From Mycobacterium branderi (GTDB lineage Bacteria; Actinomycetota; Actinomycetes; Mycobacteriales; Mycobacteriaceae), in contig NZ_AP022607.1 of the NCBI RefSeq assembly GCF_010728725.1, positions 744,001 to 808,000 on the forward strand: a stretch of 64,000 nucleotides of DNA, written 5' to 3'. Under the pieces are notes generated by a model. That model saw only the letters and a program-made list of their open reading frames with translations. It had not been told where the DNA came from and made no database searches. Both the position numbers and the translations under genes were made by a program. Shown piece by piece: positions 52,335-61,522 of the stretch. The first letter of the stretch is position 1. Each line of letters begins with the position of its first letter.

Positions 52335-53366
52335 CTATCGTGCGTTCATCGCTTGATGCGCTATCTCGATCCAGGCTGTACAGGCATCGACGAACCGAGC
52401 GGTATCCGCACTGTCATCCATTGCCCCTGAGGCGTAGCGAGCCCGGGCCCGAAATGCTGTGCACGCCAACCGCCAGGCCGAGAACACCCGATAAAAGGCG
52501 AAATCGTCCACGTCGCTTCCGGTCTTTTTCGCATACAGCTCCAGGGCCTCATCGACGCCGATTGCCCCCGGCGCGGTCGTCGGCATGCGGACACCCAGCA
52601 TCGCACGGGGCGGCGGCGCCCAGAACGCAGCCAGCAGACCCAGGTCGGCCAATGGATCGCCGAGCGTGGTCAGCTCCCAATCGAGCAGAGCACGTATCCC
52701 ACCGTTGTCGTCGACGATGGCGTTTCCCAGGCGGTAATCCCCGTGAACGATCCGGGGCGCCGCCTCGGAAGGGATGCCGGCTTCCAACCACTCAGCAATA
52801 TCAGTGAGATCGGCTGCCAGAGAGGCGACTTCGGGCGCAGCAGCAGCGTCGAGGACCGATTGCCAACGGCGCAGCTGCCGTTCCAGGTAGTTGGCGCGCG
52901 GAGCGAAGTCGGCCAGTCCCACCTCGTCTGGGTCGACAGCATGCAGCTCGACCAGCGCTGTGACGATATTGACCGATGCGTCGCGGATCGCCTCAGGCGA
53001 CAAGCACCGGGCCGCGCTGTCAGCGTCGCCGAGCACATGACCGGGAACGAAATCGGTGACGTGACAGGGCACGCCGAGCGGGTCTTCGGCAGTACCAACG
53101 ATCCGTACCGTCGGGACCGGCACCGCGCTGTTGTGAAGCGCGTTCATCATTCGCGCTTCGCGGTCGGTGTCGTGCGCGCGACCGGAGCTATTGCCTGCCG
53201 GCGGGAATCGCAGCACCCAGCATTGACCTGCGGTATCGGTGAGCCGGTAGGTCAGCATGCTGTAGCCGCCCGCGATCCGCTCGCAGCTCCACGGGGGCCG
53301 GGACTCCGGAAGTGCCTTGCTGAGCCACGTTCCGAGCTCGGACCCGAGCATCTGCTGCAACTTCAT
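52335..53366 (-). CDS. APH/ACAD10-11-type small-molecule kinase, copy A
   Basis: A 343-residue phosphotransferase of the aminoglycoside-phosphotransferase/choline-kinase fold. The catalytic loop HGDYRLGN (208-215) and metal site LLDWELTTLGDPLADLG (228-243) are complete. The DWELxTLGDPLADL form is the one in ACAD10/ACAD11 kinase domains, which phosphorylate 4-hydroxyacyl-CoAs. It is therefore more likely catabolic than a drug-resistance gene. It is first of a two-gene unit with the CrtC-like gene; operator site 5 lies 55 bp upstream. Confidence 0.85.
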   Translation of the reverse strand: MKLQQMLGSELGTWLSKALPESRPPWSCERIAGGYSMLTYRLTDTAGQCWVLRFPPAGNSSGRAHDTDREARMMNALHNSAVPVPTVRIVGTAEDPLGVPCHVTDFVPGHVLGDADSAARCLSPEAIRDASVNIVTALVELHAVDPDEVGLADFAPRANYLERQLRRWQSVLDAAAAPEVASLAADLTDIAEWLEAGIPSEAAPRIVHGDYRLGNAIVDDNGGIRALLDWELTTLGDPLADLGLLAAFWAPPPRAMLGVRMPTTAPGAIGVDEALELYAKKTGSDVDDFAFYRVFSAWRLACTAFRARARYASGAMDDSADTARFVDACTAWIEIAHQAMNAR

Positions 53367-53421
53367 TGGTCGCCTGCCGCGGGCTTGATCCGGCGGGTCG
53401 CATCCACGCGCTCACCTTAAA

Positions 53422-53437
53422 CCAAATCCTCGGTTGG
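53422..53437. promoter_or_regulatory. TetR-type operator site 5 (CCAAAT-N4-GGTTGG)
   Basis: An imperfect member of the 16-bp family; the outer CCAA and TTGG are exact. It lies in the 307-bp gap between the kinase (-) and the tetR gene (+), 55 bp from the kinase start and 236 bp from the regulator start. I see no other clear element in the gap. Confidence 0.5.
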
Positions 53438-53673
53438 TTAAAGGCCTCCCCGGGCGTTCAAACTTGGGAAGTGACGCCACTCGCGTTTAGCTGTATGCAC
53501 GTATAACCACCCGATGGTTTGGCTTCCGCCGGCGCCTGCCGGAATGCGGCGGCAGCGGCGCTGAGCTGGGCTGATGGCGCTGTCAGCACCCGCCGGCGGC
53601 GACGTCATATCTGATTGCCGAGCATGAGTAGGCTACAATTTCGACGTAATGCGACTTGTGAACCGGGTGAGCC

Positions 53674-54465
53674 ATGCCTAGGCCGTCACGACGCGCCGAA
53701 GTCCGCGAGACTGCGGCGCGGATCTTCCGTGAGCACGGATATTTGTCGGCGACAATGGACCAGATCGCAGATGAAGTCGGTCTCAACAAGGGAACGCTCT
53801 ACCACTACTATCCTTCAAAGAGCGCGCTGCTCAATGAGCTGCTCTCCGAACAGATCGAGGCCACCCTTAATTTGCTGGCGCAGGTTCCGCTGACCGGCAG
53901 CGGTGCTGATCGGATGCGGTCATTCGTCCGCGCCCAAATCGCACACGTCGCGACCAAGCATGACGAACTGGTCGTCTTTTTTCAGGAGATGCACTGGATC
54001 GACGATCATCTTCCCCGTGAGCAGGCGCAGTCGATCCGCCAGGGAATCTACCGCTATGAGGAGTTTGTGAAATCCCTTCTGGCAGAAGGGGCTCGCACCC
54101 GCGAGTTCAGGCAGCTCGACCCTACGGTAATCCTCTACTCCATTATCGGCATCCTCGCATACATCCCAATGTGGTATCGCACACCGGCGGGCGGCACCGA
54201 CGAGCACATCATTGATCAGATCACCGATTTCGTGATGAGCGGCATCCTCGCCCCCGGTGTCACAGCTGGGGACGTCCGTTTAGAGCAAAGCAGCAATGCG
54301 ATCCCGGCCCGGCGCTCGCGCGCGAGGGTTGAGGGCGACGGACCGTCACCCACTCAGCCCGACGGCAGCCAGCTGATTCCCGGACCCAAGGAGCGCGGTC
54401 GCCGCAAAGCTGCGAATGCGGCTGGTGTGAAGCCTAAAAGGGCCGTCCGGGATCGCGCGTCGTGA
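53674..54465 (+). CDS. TetR-family regulator (KstR2-like layout)
   Basis: A 263-residue regulator. The helix-turn-helix is ARIFREHGYLSATMDQIADEVGLNKGTLYHYYPSKSALL, read in segments over residues ~15-55. The ligand domain has VVFFQEMHWIDDH and PMWYRTPAGG, similar in layout to the acyl-CoA-sensing KstR2. An unusual basic, disordered tail of ~55 residues (RSRARVEG to the end) follows. It lies centrally among six operator-like palindromes of the form YCAAYY-N4-RGTTGG, so it is the likely repressor of the right block, released by a CoA ester. Confidence 0.9.
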   Translation: MPRPSRRAEVRETAARIFREHGYLSATMDQIADEVGLNKGTLYHYYPSKSALLNELLSEQIEATLNLLAQVPLTGSGADRMRSFVRAQIAHVATKHDELVVFFQEMHWIDDHLPREQAQSIRQGIYRYEEFVKSLLAEGARTREFRQLDPTVILYSIIGILAYIPMWYRTPAGGTDEHIIDQITDFVMSGILAPGVTAGDVRLEQSSNAIPARRSRARVEGDGPSPTQPDGSQLIPGPKERGRRKAANAAGVKPKRAVRDRAS

Positions 54466-54495
54466 TACCTGGCATGCTGTAACGCTAGAGCGGCA

Positions 54496-54523
54496 GGACA
54501 CCCCGACACGGGTGTTGGTGTCC
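54496..54523. terminator. Stem-loop between convergent tetR and SDR genes
   Basis: GGACACC and GGTGTCC form a 7-bp stem; an inner CCC/GGG may pair too. It sits 30 bp after the tetR stop and 45 bp from the SDR stop. There is no T-tract, as is common for mycobacterial terminators. Confidence 0.45.
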
Positions 54524-54567
54524 GCGCCCGCATCTTGCTTATCTGGGGCATCCGCCGCGCATTTCGG

Positions 54568-55425
54568 TTATCCCTTAATGGGATCGGAATTGACACCGGC
54601 CAGCAGTAGGTGGCCCGCGTCCACCGGGATCGTCACGCCTGTGACGTTTGCGGCCAGGTCACTGTTGAGGTACAGCGCAGTGTCTGCGATGGTCTGCGGG
54701 TCAAGGAAGGTGCGGCCACGCAACGCGCCATAGCGGTAGCCGCCTTCGATCATGTCCTCCTCGGTGGCGCCCTCGTGACCGGCGAGCATGTCCCATGCCA
54801 TCTGGTGGTCGGTCATCGGGGTTCTGATCGCGCCGGGGCTGATCGCATTGCACCGCACACCGAATGGCGCAAGTTCCAGTGCGATGTTCTTCATCAGGCC
54901 GATCACGCCGTGCTTGGCGGACACATAGTGCCCGAACCGGACGCCGGGTTCGAGCCCGTTAGCCGATGAAATGATCACGATCGAGCCACTCGTGCGTTCG
55001 ATCATGTGCGGCGCGACGGCTTTCGCCGCTTTCCACACGCCGGTCAGGTTGATTCCGATCATCTCCTCCCACTGCTGTTCGGTCAGCTCCCAGAAGTAGC
55101 CCAGCGTCCAAATCCCTGCATTGGCAATGAGAATGTCGATCTTGCCGAACTCTGCGATGCCGCGGCAGACCGCCTTGTCAAGCGCGGCTTGGTCGCGCAC
55201 GTCCGCCTCGATGGCGATGCCGCGTCTGCCCGATGCTTCCACGTGGCGGATCGTTTCGGCGTGATCGTCCGCCGTCGCCAGTTCGTAGGGCACATCGGCG
55301 ACGGGCTTTGTGACGTCGACGATGACGACGTCGGCGTCCTCCCGCGCGCAGGTGATGGCATGAGCCCGGCCCTGGCCGCGCGAGCCGCCGGTGATCAGCG
55401 CAACCTTCCCTTCCAGCAAACCCAC
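54568..55425 (-). CDS. Mycofactocin-type SDR oxidoreductase
   Basis: A 285-residue SDR starting VGLLEGKVALITGGSRGQGR, nearly the same opening as the enzyme at 1539. It has the same extra segment (DVPYELATADDHAETIRHVE) typical of mycofactocin-coupled SDRs. ANAGIW and HYVSAKHG (Tyr, Lys) are present. GTG 55425 has AAAGGA upstream; a longer TTG start at 55467 is less likely. It follows a mycofactocin-type Zn alcohol dehydrogenase in the same operon, so two alcohol oxidations may feed electrons to mycofactocin. Confidence 0.88.
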   Translation of the reverse strand: MGLLEGKVALITGGSRGQGRAHAITCAREDADVVIVDVTKPVADVPYELATADDHAETIRHVEASGRRGIAIEADVRDQAALDKAVCRGIAEFGKIDILIANAGIWTLGYFWELTEQQWEEMIGINLTGVWKAAKAVAPHMIERTSGSIVIISSANGLEPGVRFGHYVSAKHGVIGLMKNIALELAPFGVRCNAISPGAIRTPMTDHQMAWDMLAGHEGATEEDMIEGGYRYGALRGRTFLDPQTIADTALYLNSDLAANVTGVTIPVDAGHLLLAGVNSDPIKG

Positions 55426-55521
55426 TTTGGGACGTCCTTTCGTCGTCGAGCTCGACTGGGTCACCAACTCTGCGTGCAGCGCCGGTGCTCCGGCCCTGGC
55501 GCTACGAGAACACGGTCGGCG

Positions 55522-56637
55522 TCAGAAGACGAGTACGCCGCGGATGTTCTTGCCGGCGTGCATGTCTTCGTAGCCTCGCGCGATATCGTCCAATCCGTAT
55601 CGGGTCGTCACGAGCTCGTCCAGTTTGAGATGCCCGGCGTTGTAAAGGTCGAGCAACATCGGGATGTCGGCATTCGGACTCGACTGACCGTACAACGAGC
55701 CGACGACTTTCTTTTGCGACAGCGTGAGTTCGGTGAGCGGTATCGGTGCGCCAACGTCGCTGGCCCTGCTTAGACCCACCACTACGACGACTCCGTCCTT
55801 GCGGACCGAAGAGAACGCCTGCGAAATGTGCTCACCTTCGACCAGACCTACGGTGATGATTGTTGCTGCAGCACCCTGTCCATTGGTGTAGCTTTGCGCG
55901 AGCGTGGTCGCCTGCTGCATATCACTGACCGCGTGTGTGGCACCCAGTGCTTCGGCGGTGTCCCGCTTGAACGCAACCGGGTCCACCGCGATGATGTTGG
56001 TGGCTCCGGCGTGTGCCGCACCCTGCACCGCGTTCGCCCCGATGCCGCCGATGCCCATCACGATCACTGTGTCGCCCGGCCGGACTCTGGCGGTATTGAC
56101 AGAGGCTCCCCATCCGGTGCCGACCCCGCACCCGAGCAAACACGCCGTCTCCAGCGGCGTGTGGGCGGGGACCTTGACCGCCGATTCGATCGCCACGGTC
56201 GTGTACTCGGAGAAAGTCGAGATGCCACACATCTGCGCTACGGGTGTGCCGTCGTCGAGGTGCAGGCGATAAGAACCATCGGTCCAGCGAGCCCCCGAAA
56301 GCAGTGCAGCCCCCAGGTCGCAAAGGTTTTGGCGACCGGTCGCACACCACGTGCATCGGCCGCACGCGGGTATGAAGCAGAAGACGACCTTGTCCCCCGG
56401 AGCAAATCCAATCGTGTTGGGCCCCACCGAGTCGACGATTCCCGCACCTTCATGCCCACCGGCGAAGGGGTAGGTCTGCACGGGCAGATCACCGCTGGCG
56501 ATGTGCTCGTCGGAGTGGCAGAGCCCAGCGGCAACCATCTTCACCCTGAGCTCTCCGGCTCTGGGATCGTCGAGCTCCATATCGACGACCTCGTATTTTG
56601 CGGGAGGCTGGCGAATGATCGCGCCGCGTGTCCTCAC
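55522..56637 (-). CDS. Zn alcohol dehydrogenase, NDMA-dependent/mycofactocin type
   Basis: A 371-residue medium-chain dehydrogenase. Catalytic zinc residues are in GLCHSDEH and GGHEGAG; the structural zinc has CGRCTWCATGRQNLC, spaced C-x2-C-x2-C-x7-C. The NAD fold is GIGGIGANAVQGAAHAGA. Sequence style matches NDMA-dependent alcohol dehydrogenases, which keep NAD bound and depend on mycofactocin. GTG 56637 has GAGGAG before it. It lies between an LLM gene and the mycofactocin SDR. Confidence 0.9.
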   Translation of the reverse strand: MRTRGAIIRQPPAKYEVVDMELDDPRAGELRVKMVAAGLCHSDEHIASGDLPVQTYPFAGGHEGAGIVDSVGPNTIGFAPGDKVVFCFIPACGRCTWCATGRQNLCDLGAALLSGARWTDGSYRLHLDDGTPVAQMCGISTFSEYTTVAIESAVKVPAHTPLETACLLGCGVGTGWGASVNTARVRPGDTVIVMGIGGIGANAVQGAAHAGATNIIAVDPVAFKRDTAEALGATHAVSDMQQATTLAQSYTNGQGAAATIITVGLVEGEHISQAFSSVRKDGVVVVVGLSRASDVGAPIPLTELTLSQKKVVGSLYGQSSPNADIPMLLDLYNAGHLKLDELVTTRYGLDDIARGYEDMHAGKNIRGVLVF

Positions 56638-56738
56638 ATCCGCTCCTCAGTTACATATCACTCGAAAATGCCAGGCCGGCCATGCGTTTCGTCGTCATGA
56701 AAAGGTCAGTTCCGGACCCAAAGCACGTTGGTGGGCAC

Positions 56739-57632
56739 CTAAGCAACCAGGGCCGCCGCCAGCTCGCGCCATTCCCTGCGCGGGAATTCTGGGGGCATTT
56801 GACCCCAGTTTTCGCCGATGACCTGGATGCAGACGTGATCTGCGCCGGCCTCGTGATGCGAGTACACCTTCTTTCGGATCTCTTCCGGCTTACCCCACGC
56901 GACCAATGCATCAACTAGCTGATCGCTGCCCCCATCCAGGAAGTCCTCTTCTTTCCAGCCGAGGCGTAGAAGATTTCGACAATAATTCGGAAAGCCAAGG
57001 TAGGCGCCCGTGTATTTCCGGGCGATCTCCCGCGCTCGAGTGGCCTGCTGCTCGAGCACTACCGCGTGCTCGGGAGCCAATAATGCGTCGCCGCCCAACG
57101 ATTCTCGCGCCCGCCGCGTATGCTCCGCAGTGACGAAATAGGGGTGAACGCCTGCGGCTCGTTCCTTTGCCGTCTTGAGCATCTTCGGACCAAGGGCGGC
57201 AAGGACCCGGCGCTTCTGCGGAATCGCCGAGCCGGCCTCGTCGAGCGCATTCAGGTAGTTCGTCATCGCCCGGAAGGGGCGCCGGTAAAGATCGGCCTGT
57301 TCCTCCGTATTGACCATCGAGGCATGGCTCGACCCGATACCCAGGATGAATCGGCCCGGCGCTACATCGTCGAGGCGACTGAAGCCAGCGACCACTTCAG
57401 CCGGGGCGTGTTTCCACAGATTCAGGACACCCAGCGCTACGGGAATCCGTTGTGTTGCCCCCAGCAGAGTCGCACCCATGTCGAACACAGGCCCGCCGAA
57501 AGCGCCTGGGTACCAAATAGCCGCATATTCCAGCTCTTCGAGTTCAGCCGCGGTGGCCGCAGCCTCGTCAGGCTCTCCGAAGTGCAGTTCAGTGCTCCAC
57601 ACTCCGACGGCGCCGAGCTCGTTAGCGATCAC
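56739..57632 (-). CDS. LLM-class F420-dependent oxidoreductase
   Basis: A 297-residue luciferase-like protein: LGAVGVWSTELHF, LEYAAIWYPGAFG, QRIPVALGVLNLWKHAP, GRFILGIGSSHAS and a C-terminal IQVIGENWGQMPPEFPRREWREL. The pattern is that of mycobacterial F420 LLM proteins (TIGR03620-like). The GTG start gives MIANELGAVGV. It is the first gene of the LLM-ADH-SDR operon, with operator site 6 118 bp upstream. It probably oxidises an alcohol or reduces an enone. Confidence 0.85.
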   Translation of the reverse strand: MIANELGAVGVWSTELHFGEPDEAAATAAELEELEYAAIWYPGAFGGPVFDMGATLLGATQRIPVALGVLNLWKHAPAEVVAGFSRLDDVAPGRFILGIGSSHASMVNTEEQADLYRRPFRAMTNYLNALDEAGSAIPQKRRVLAALGPKMLKTAKERAAGVHPYFVTAEHTRRARESLGGDALLAPEHAVVLEQQATRAREIARKYTGAYLGFPNYCRNLLRLGWKEEDFLDGGSDQLVDALVAWGKPEEIRKKVYSHHEAGADHVCIQVIGENWGQMPPEFPRREWRELAAALVA

Positions 57633-57750
57633 ATTATTCGCCTTTGCTGGTCGTCATTGCTATCCCACTCACACCGCGGACTGCTCGTCCGCCCAGCCGC
57701 CCGGTAACGGCGCACCTCAAAGTGAGTCTCGCCCAGGTTCACATCGTTGT

Positions 57751-57766
57751 CAACCGAGAGGTTGGG
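57751..57766. promoter_or_regulatory. TetR-type operator site 6 (TCAACC-N4-GGTTGG)
   Basis: An inverted repeat with five paired bases per arm and spacer GAGA in the 245-bp gap upstream of the LLM gene. The distance to the start codon (118 bp) is longer than at the other sites, so it may mark a promoter with a longer leader. Confidence 0.58.
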
Positions 57767-57795
57767 TATGTCCGAAGAGGGGCGTCTGGATGCCA

Positions 57796-57840
57796 CACCC
57801 CGCGGGGTGAACAGTCGCTCGCTCTATCCCCCGGGGGTAG
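57796..57840. terminator. Two GC-rich palindromes after the ADH operon
   Basis: CACCCC-GC-GGGGTG (57796-57809) and CTATCCCCCGGGGGTAG (57824-57840) lie just past the stop of the minus-strand operon that ends with the gene at 57878. Either can fold as a hairpin and probably separates this operon from the LLM-ADH-SDR unit. Confidence 0.45.
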
Positions 57841-57877
57841 GGCCATTAGTCGCTACACGTGTCGCCGCCGCAGTCGA

Positions 57878-59011
57878 TCAAACAGTCACGACGCCGCGCA
57901 GGATCTTGCCGTCACGAAGGTCGTCGTATCCGTTGTTGATCTCGTCGAGCGAGTAGCGGCGGGTGATCAGCTCATCGATCTTCAACTTCCCGGATTCGTA
58001 GAGCGCGAGCAGCTCCGGAATCGCTATCCGAGGGTTCATCGAACCGAACACGGTGCCCTTCAATTCCTTGTTCCACAACACCAGGTCGTGAAGGGCCATC
58101 GGCACGTGAGTTTGGCTGAACGGTGCCACACCGACTGCCACGCACGTGGAGCCCTTTCCGGTGATGGACAACGCTTCGCTGAGAATATCGCCGTAAAGCA
58201 CGCTGGGAGCCACGATCACCCGATGGCACAGCTGGCCCCGAGACAGCTCCTGGATCAGCGGTAGTGCCTCGCCGACCGATGACGCGGTGTGCGTCGCGCC
58301 GAACTCACGCGCCTTCTCTTGCTTGAACCCGATCGGATCGATAGCAATGACGACACGTGCACCAGCTGCGGCTGCGCCCTGGACCGCGTTGATGCCGATG
58401 CCACCTACGCCAATAACGGCGACGACGTCGCCCGGCTGGGTTTGTGCACGAACTACGGCCGCGCCCCAGCCTGTCGGAATACCACACGACAGCAGGGCAG
58501 CGATCTCGAAGGGGACGTGTTGCTCAACTTTGATCAACGAAAACTCATGTACGAGAGCGTATTCGGCAAAGGTGCCAAGGTTCGAGTAAACGTTCGTACC
58601 TTCTCCACGCCACAAGTGTTTGGGCTTGTCCGCCTTCTGCAGCAGACTGAATCCCAAATCGCAAAGATATTGGCGTCCACTCGCGCACGATGGGCACGTG
58701 CCGCAAGCGGGCATGAAGCTGGTGGCCACGTGGTCACCGACTTGGAACCGTTCGACCGCCGACCCGACTTCGACGACAACGCCTGCGCCTTCATGTCCGC
58801 CAACGAGTGGAAACTGTGACGGCAAACCCATTGCCAAGCGCGCCTCTTCGGGTATGACCATGTCACCGGTGGCCATGTGCTCATCGGAGTGACATAAGCC
58901 GGCGGCCCTGACTTCGACGATCACATCGTGAGGTTCGGGCTTGCCGAGCTCGACATCATCCACGAGCCACTTCTCCCCTACCCCGGTGAGTAACGCTGCC
59001 CGCGTCTTCAC
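57878..59011 (-). CDS. Zn alcohol dehydrogenase, NDMA-dependent/mycofactocin type
   Basis: A 377-residue medium-chain dehydrogenase paralogous to 55522. It has GLCHSDEHMATGD, GGHEGAGVVVEVG, CGTCPSCASGRQYLC for structural zinc, and GVGGIGINAVQGAAAAGA. A short extra segment (MVIPEEARLAMGLPSQFP) follows the first zinc ligand, as in NDMA-dependent members. The GTG overlaps the ligase stop (GTGA). It is the last gene of the operon kinase/CrtC-like/SDR/ligase/ADH. Confidence 0.9.
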   Translation of the reverse strand: MKTRAALLTGVGEKWLVDDVELGKPEPHDVIVEVRAAGLCHSDEHMATGDMVIPEEARLAMGLPSQFPLVGGHEGAGVVVEVGSAVERFQVGDHVATSFMPACGTCPSCASGRQYLCDLGFSLLQKADKPKHLWRGEGTNVYSNLGTFAEYALVHEFSLIKVEQHVPFEIAALLSCGIPTGWGAAVVRAQTQPGDVVAVIGVGGIGINAVQGAAAAGARVVIAIDPIGFKQEKAREFGATHTASSVGEALPLIQELSRGQLCHRVIVAPSVLYGDILSEALSITGKGSTCVAVGVAPFSQTHVPMALHDLVLWNKELKGTVFGSMNPRIAIPELLALYESGKLKIDELITRRYSLDEINNGYDDLRDGKILRGVVTV

Positions 59012-60612
59012 GATGTGCTCCCTACGGCGTTAGCGACCTCTCGGGCCCAGTTGTAATCAGCCTTGCCCGCCGGCGACCGTCGGATCTCGTCGACAATCGC
59101 CACAGTTCGTGGAATCTTGTATCCCGCAAGTTGTTTACGCGCATGCGCTTGCAGCTCGGCAAGATTCATGGCGCATGCAGGGTGAATCGCGATAACAGCC
59201 GCCACCTGCTCCCCCAGCAACGGATCGTCAACCCCGACAACTATGGTGTCGAGCACGGCGGGGTGCTCTTTGAGCACCGATTCCACCTCATCCGGAAAAA
59301 CCTTCTCTCCTCCGGTATTGACAACTAGCGACCCCCGGCCAAGGAGTGTGATTGTTCCGTCCTCGTTGCGGACGGCATTGTCTCCGATCACTGCCCACCG
59401 TCGACCATCAACGTCTGTTCGGAAGACTTCAGCGGTCTTTTTGTCATCTCGCCAGTACCCGCTGGCAATGGCGCCTGAGGCCGCAAGTAGTCCAGTCTCT
59501 CCGACAGCCGCTTCGCTGAGGTCGCTTCGCAGGATGGCCGTGCCCGGGCGAACCTCGAACCTGGGAGGCTTCTCACCGTCGGCGCCCGCCCGGGTACCGA
59601 TCGTGCCGGCCTCGCTTCCACCGTAGCCATCGACAATCTGGACGTGCGGCAACGCTTGTTTCAAGCCTGCCTTGACATGTGGAGACAACACCGCACCGCC
59701 TGATCCGAATGCCACTAATGACGAGAGGTCCCATCTGGCTGGATTCCGTTGCAGCTGTGCCAGTAACGGGGTCGCCATGGCGTCGCCGACAATGCTCATC
59801 ACCTCAACGCCAAAATGCTGCACGGTGTCCCACACCCGCGGGGCGTCAAACGTCGGCCCTACCCACACAACCGCAGTGCCCGCGGATGCCCAGGCTCGTA
59901 GAACTGCCCATTGCCCGTTGCCGTGCATTAGGGGTGCGACAGCCATCGTCGCCGTGGCCGGCCGCTGGTCCCATTTCCCATCGGCCACATCTGAAATGAG
60001 TTGCCCCGTACCCGGGCCCCAATTGAGCGCTCCGTGAAACAAATTGTGATGCTTCCAATAAACCCCTTTGGGCAGCCCGGTAGTTCCGCCGGTGTAGAGC
60101 AGGTAGCCATCGTTTCCGGACCTTCGGACAGAGACTCGCGCGGGATCCATATCGGCGAGCAGCGCCGAATAGCTCACCGACCCAGGGCTGTCCATCGGCG
60201 AGTCCATGTCGAGAACGACTACATGTGCACGTTGCCGTACCGTTTGTAGACAGGTCAGTATGACTTCCGCCAGTGCGGCTTCCACGACAACGACTTTGGG
60301 TTCGCAATCGGCGATGATGTGCGTGATTTCACTGGCGGTATAGCGGTAGTTGATGTTAACCGCCAGTGCGCGGATCTTGAAACAGCCCAGGAAGACGTCG
60401 AGCCACTCGATACGGTTGTGCGCCACGACTGCCACCCGGTCGCCTCGTTCGACTCCGAGACCCGCCAGCATATGGGCGCAGCGGTTACCGCGGTCGTCCA
60501 TCTGCTGGTAGGTGTAGCTAAATCCGTCCGAGAGAGCCACCGCAGTTCGCTGAGGAACGACGTCAACGATCACCTCGAAGAGGTCTGCGAGATTTACGCT
60601 GTGGTTGGTCAT
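59008..60612 (-). CDS. Acyl-CoA synthetase (FadD19-like AMP-forming ligase)
   Basis: A 534-residue ANL ligase with GYLLYTGGTTGLPKGVYWKH, a P-loop variant I associate with steroid-type ligases such as FadD17/FadD19. IVDGYGGSEAG, GRGSLVVNTGGEKVFPDEVESVL and SPAGKADYNWAR (catalytic Lys) follow. ATG 60612 has GGAG upstream; the longer frame is unlikely. It sits between the SDR and ADH genes of the copy-B kinase operon. It probably activates a bulky or branched acid. Confidence 0.9.
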   Translation of the reverse strand: MTNHSVNLADLFEVIVDVVPQRTAVALSDGFSYTYQQMDDRGNRCAHMLAGLGVERGDRVAVVAHNRIEWLDVFLGCFKIRALAVNINYRYTASEITHIIADCEPKVVVVEAALAEVILTCLQTVRQRAHVVVLDMDSPMDSPGSVSYSALLADMDPARVSVRRSGNDGYLLYTGGTTGLPKGVYWKHHNLFHGALNWGPGTGQLISDVADGKWDQRPATATMAVAPLMHGNGQWAVLRAWASAGTAVVWVGPTFDAPRVWDTVQHFGVEVMSIVGDAMATPLLAQLQRNPARWDLSSLVAFGSGGAVLSPHVKAGLKQALPHVQIVDGYGGSEAGTIGTRAGADGEKPPRFEVRPGTAILRSDLSEAAVGETGLLAASGAIASGYWRDDKKTAEVFRTDVDGRRWAVIGDNAVRNEDGTITLLGRGSLVVNTGGEKVFPDEVESVLKEHPAVLDTIVVGVDDPLLGEQVAAVIAIHPACAMNLAELQAHARKQLAGYKIPRTVAIVDEIRRSPAGKADYNWAREVANAVGSTS

Positions 60613-60682
60613 CTCTGCTCCGCCGTCGTCGGTCTGATTCCAAAAAGTCGGTGCCGAAGCGTCGTTGAGTTGTGCACCGGAA

Positions 60683-61471
60683 TCACAACGTCTCACCACC
60701 GTCGATGGCGATGACCTCACCAGTGAGGTATCCACTCTCCTCGCCGCAGAGATAAGCCGCCAGGGCCGCAAACTCTGACTCTGTGCCGTGGCGACCCGCG
60801 GGTATACGTGCGACCATCCGGCGGTAGGAGTCCTCGTCTTCGAATTGTGCCTGTGTCATCGCAGTCCGAAAGTGGCCGGCCGCAATCGCGTTCACAGTGA
60901 TGCCGTAGCGCGCCCATTCGCGCGCCAGTGAGCGAGTCAGCTGCACGAGGGCTCCCTTCGCCGTGTCATAGCAGGAGGTGAACGGGACTGTGCGCCGGAC
61001 CACGTTGGAGACGACGTTGACCACCCGCCCATATCGTTGGTCGACCAAGGTGCCGCCGAATGCGCGCAGGACGCGCACTGCACCTCCGAGATGGGTTTCA
61101 TGTAGTGCTGCCCACTCTTCTTCGCTGATCGCGGTATCGAAGCCCGGGAAGGAGTCCTCGATTCCGGGCAGCGGGATGAACGTCTTGTAAAGCAGACTTC
61201 CGGCGTTGTTCACGACGATGTCTACCCGGCCGAACAATCGTCTGACCTCGTCGTGGGCCTCCAGCACGGAGTCCGGTGCGGTCACGTCGGTGGATATTGC
61301 CGCAACTCGTACCCCGCAGGCACGAGCCTCATCGGCCACCGCGTCGAGCGCCTCACGAGACCTCGCCAATAACGCCACATCAGCACCCTCGTTTGCGAAC
61401 CGAAGCGCAACGGCGCGACCCAGGCCGCGACTCGCGCCGGTAATCACCGCGACGCGTCCCCGCTGGATCAT
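60683..61471 (-). CDS. SDR oxidoreductase
   Basis: A 262-residue SDR: TGASRGLGRAVALRFANEGADVALLAR, NNAGSLLYKTFIPLPG with a following insertion (IEDSFPGFDTAISEEEW), NVVSNVVRRTVPFTSCYDTAKGALVQLTR with Ser, Tyr and Lys, and IDGG at the end. The start MIQRGRVAVITGAS is certain. It lies between the CrtC-like and ligase genes and probably oxidises a hydroxyl formed or unmasked by the upstream module. Confidence 0.9.
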   Translation of the reverse strand: MIQRGRVAVITGASRGLGRAVALRFANEGADVALLARSREALDAVADEARACGVRVAAISTDVTAPDSVLEAHDEVRRLFGRVDIVVNNAGSLLYKTFIPLPGIEDSFPGFDTAISEEEWAALHETHLGGAVRVLRAFGGTLVDQRYGRVVNVVSNVVRRTVPFTSCYDTAKGALVQLTRSLAREWARYGITVNAIAAGHFRTAMTQAQFEDEDSYRRMVARIPAGRHGTESEFAALAAYLCGEESGYLTGEVIAIDGGETL

Positions 61472-61522
61472 GATGGCCTCACAGCGACCGCATCGAACAG
61501 GTCGGCAAGGTCGACTGAACGT

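Noticed and set aside
52335..53366. Antibiotic-resistance aminoglycoside kinase
   Set aside because: The APH fold is present, but the DWELxTLGDPLADL motif and the catabolic operon match ACAD10/11-type kinases better than aminoglycoside kinases.
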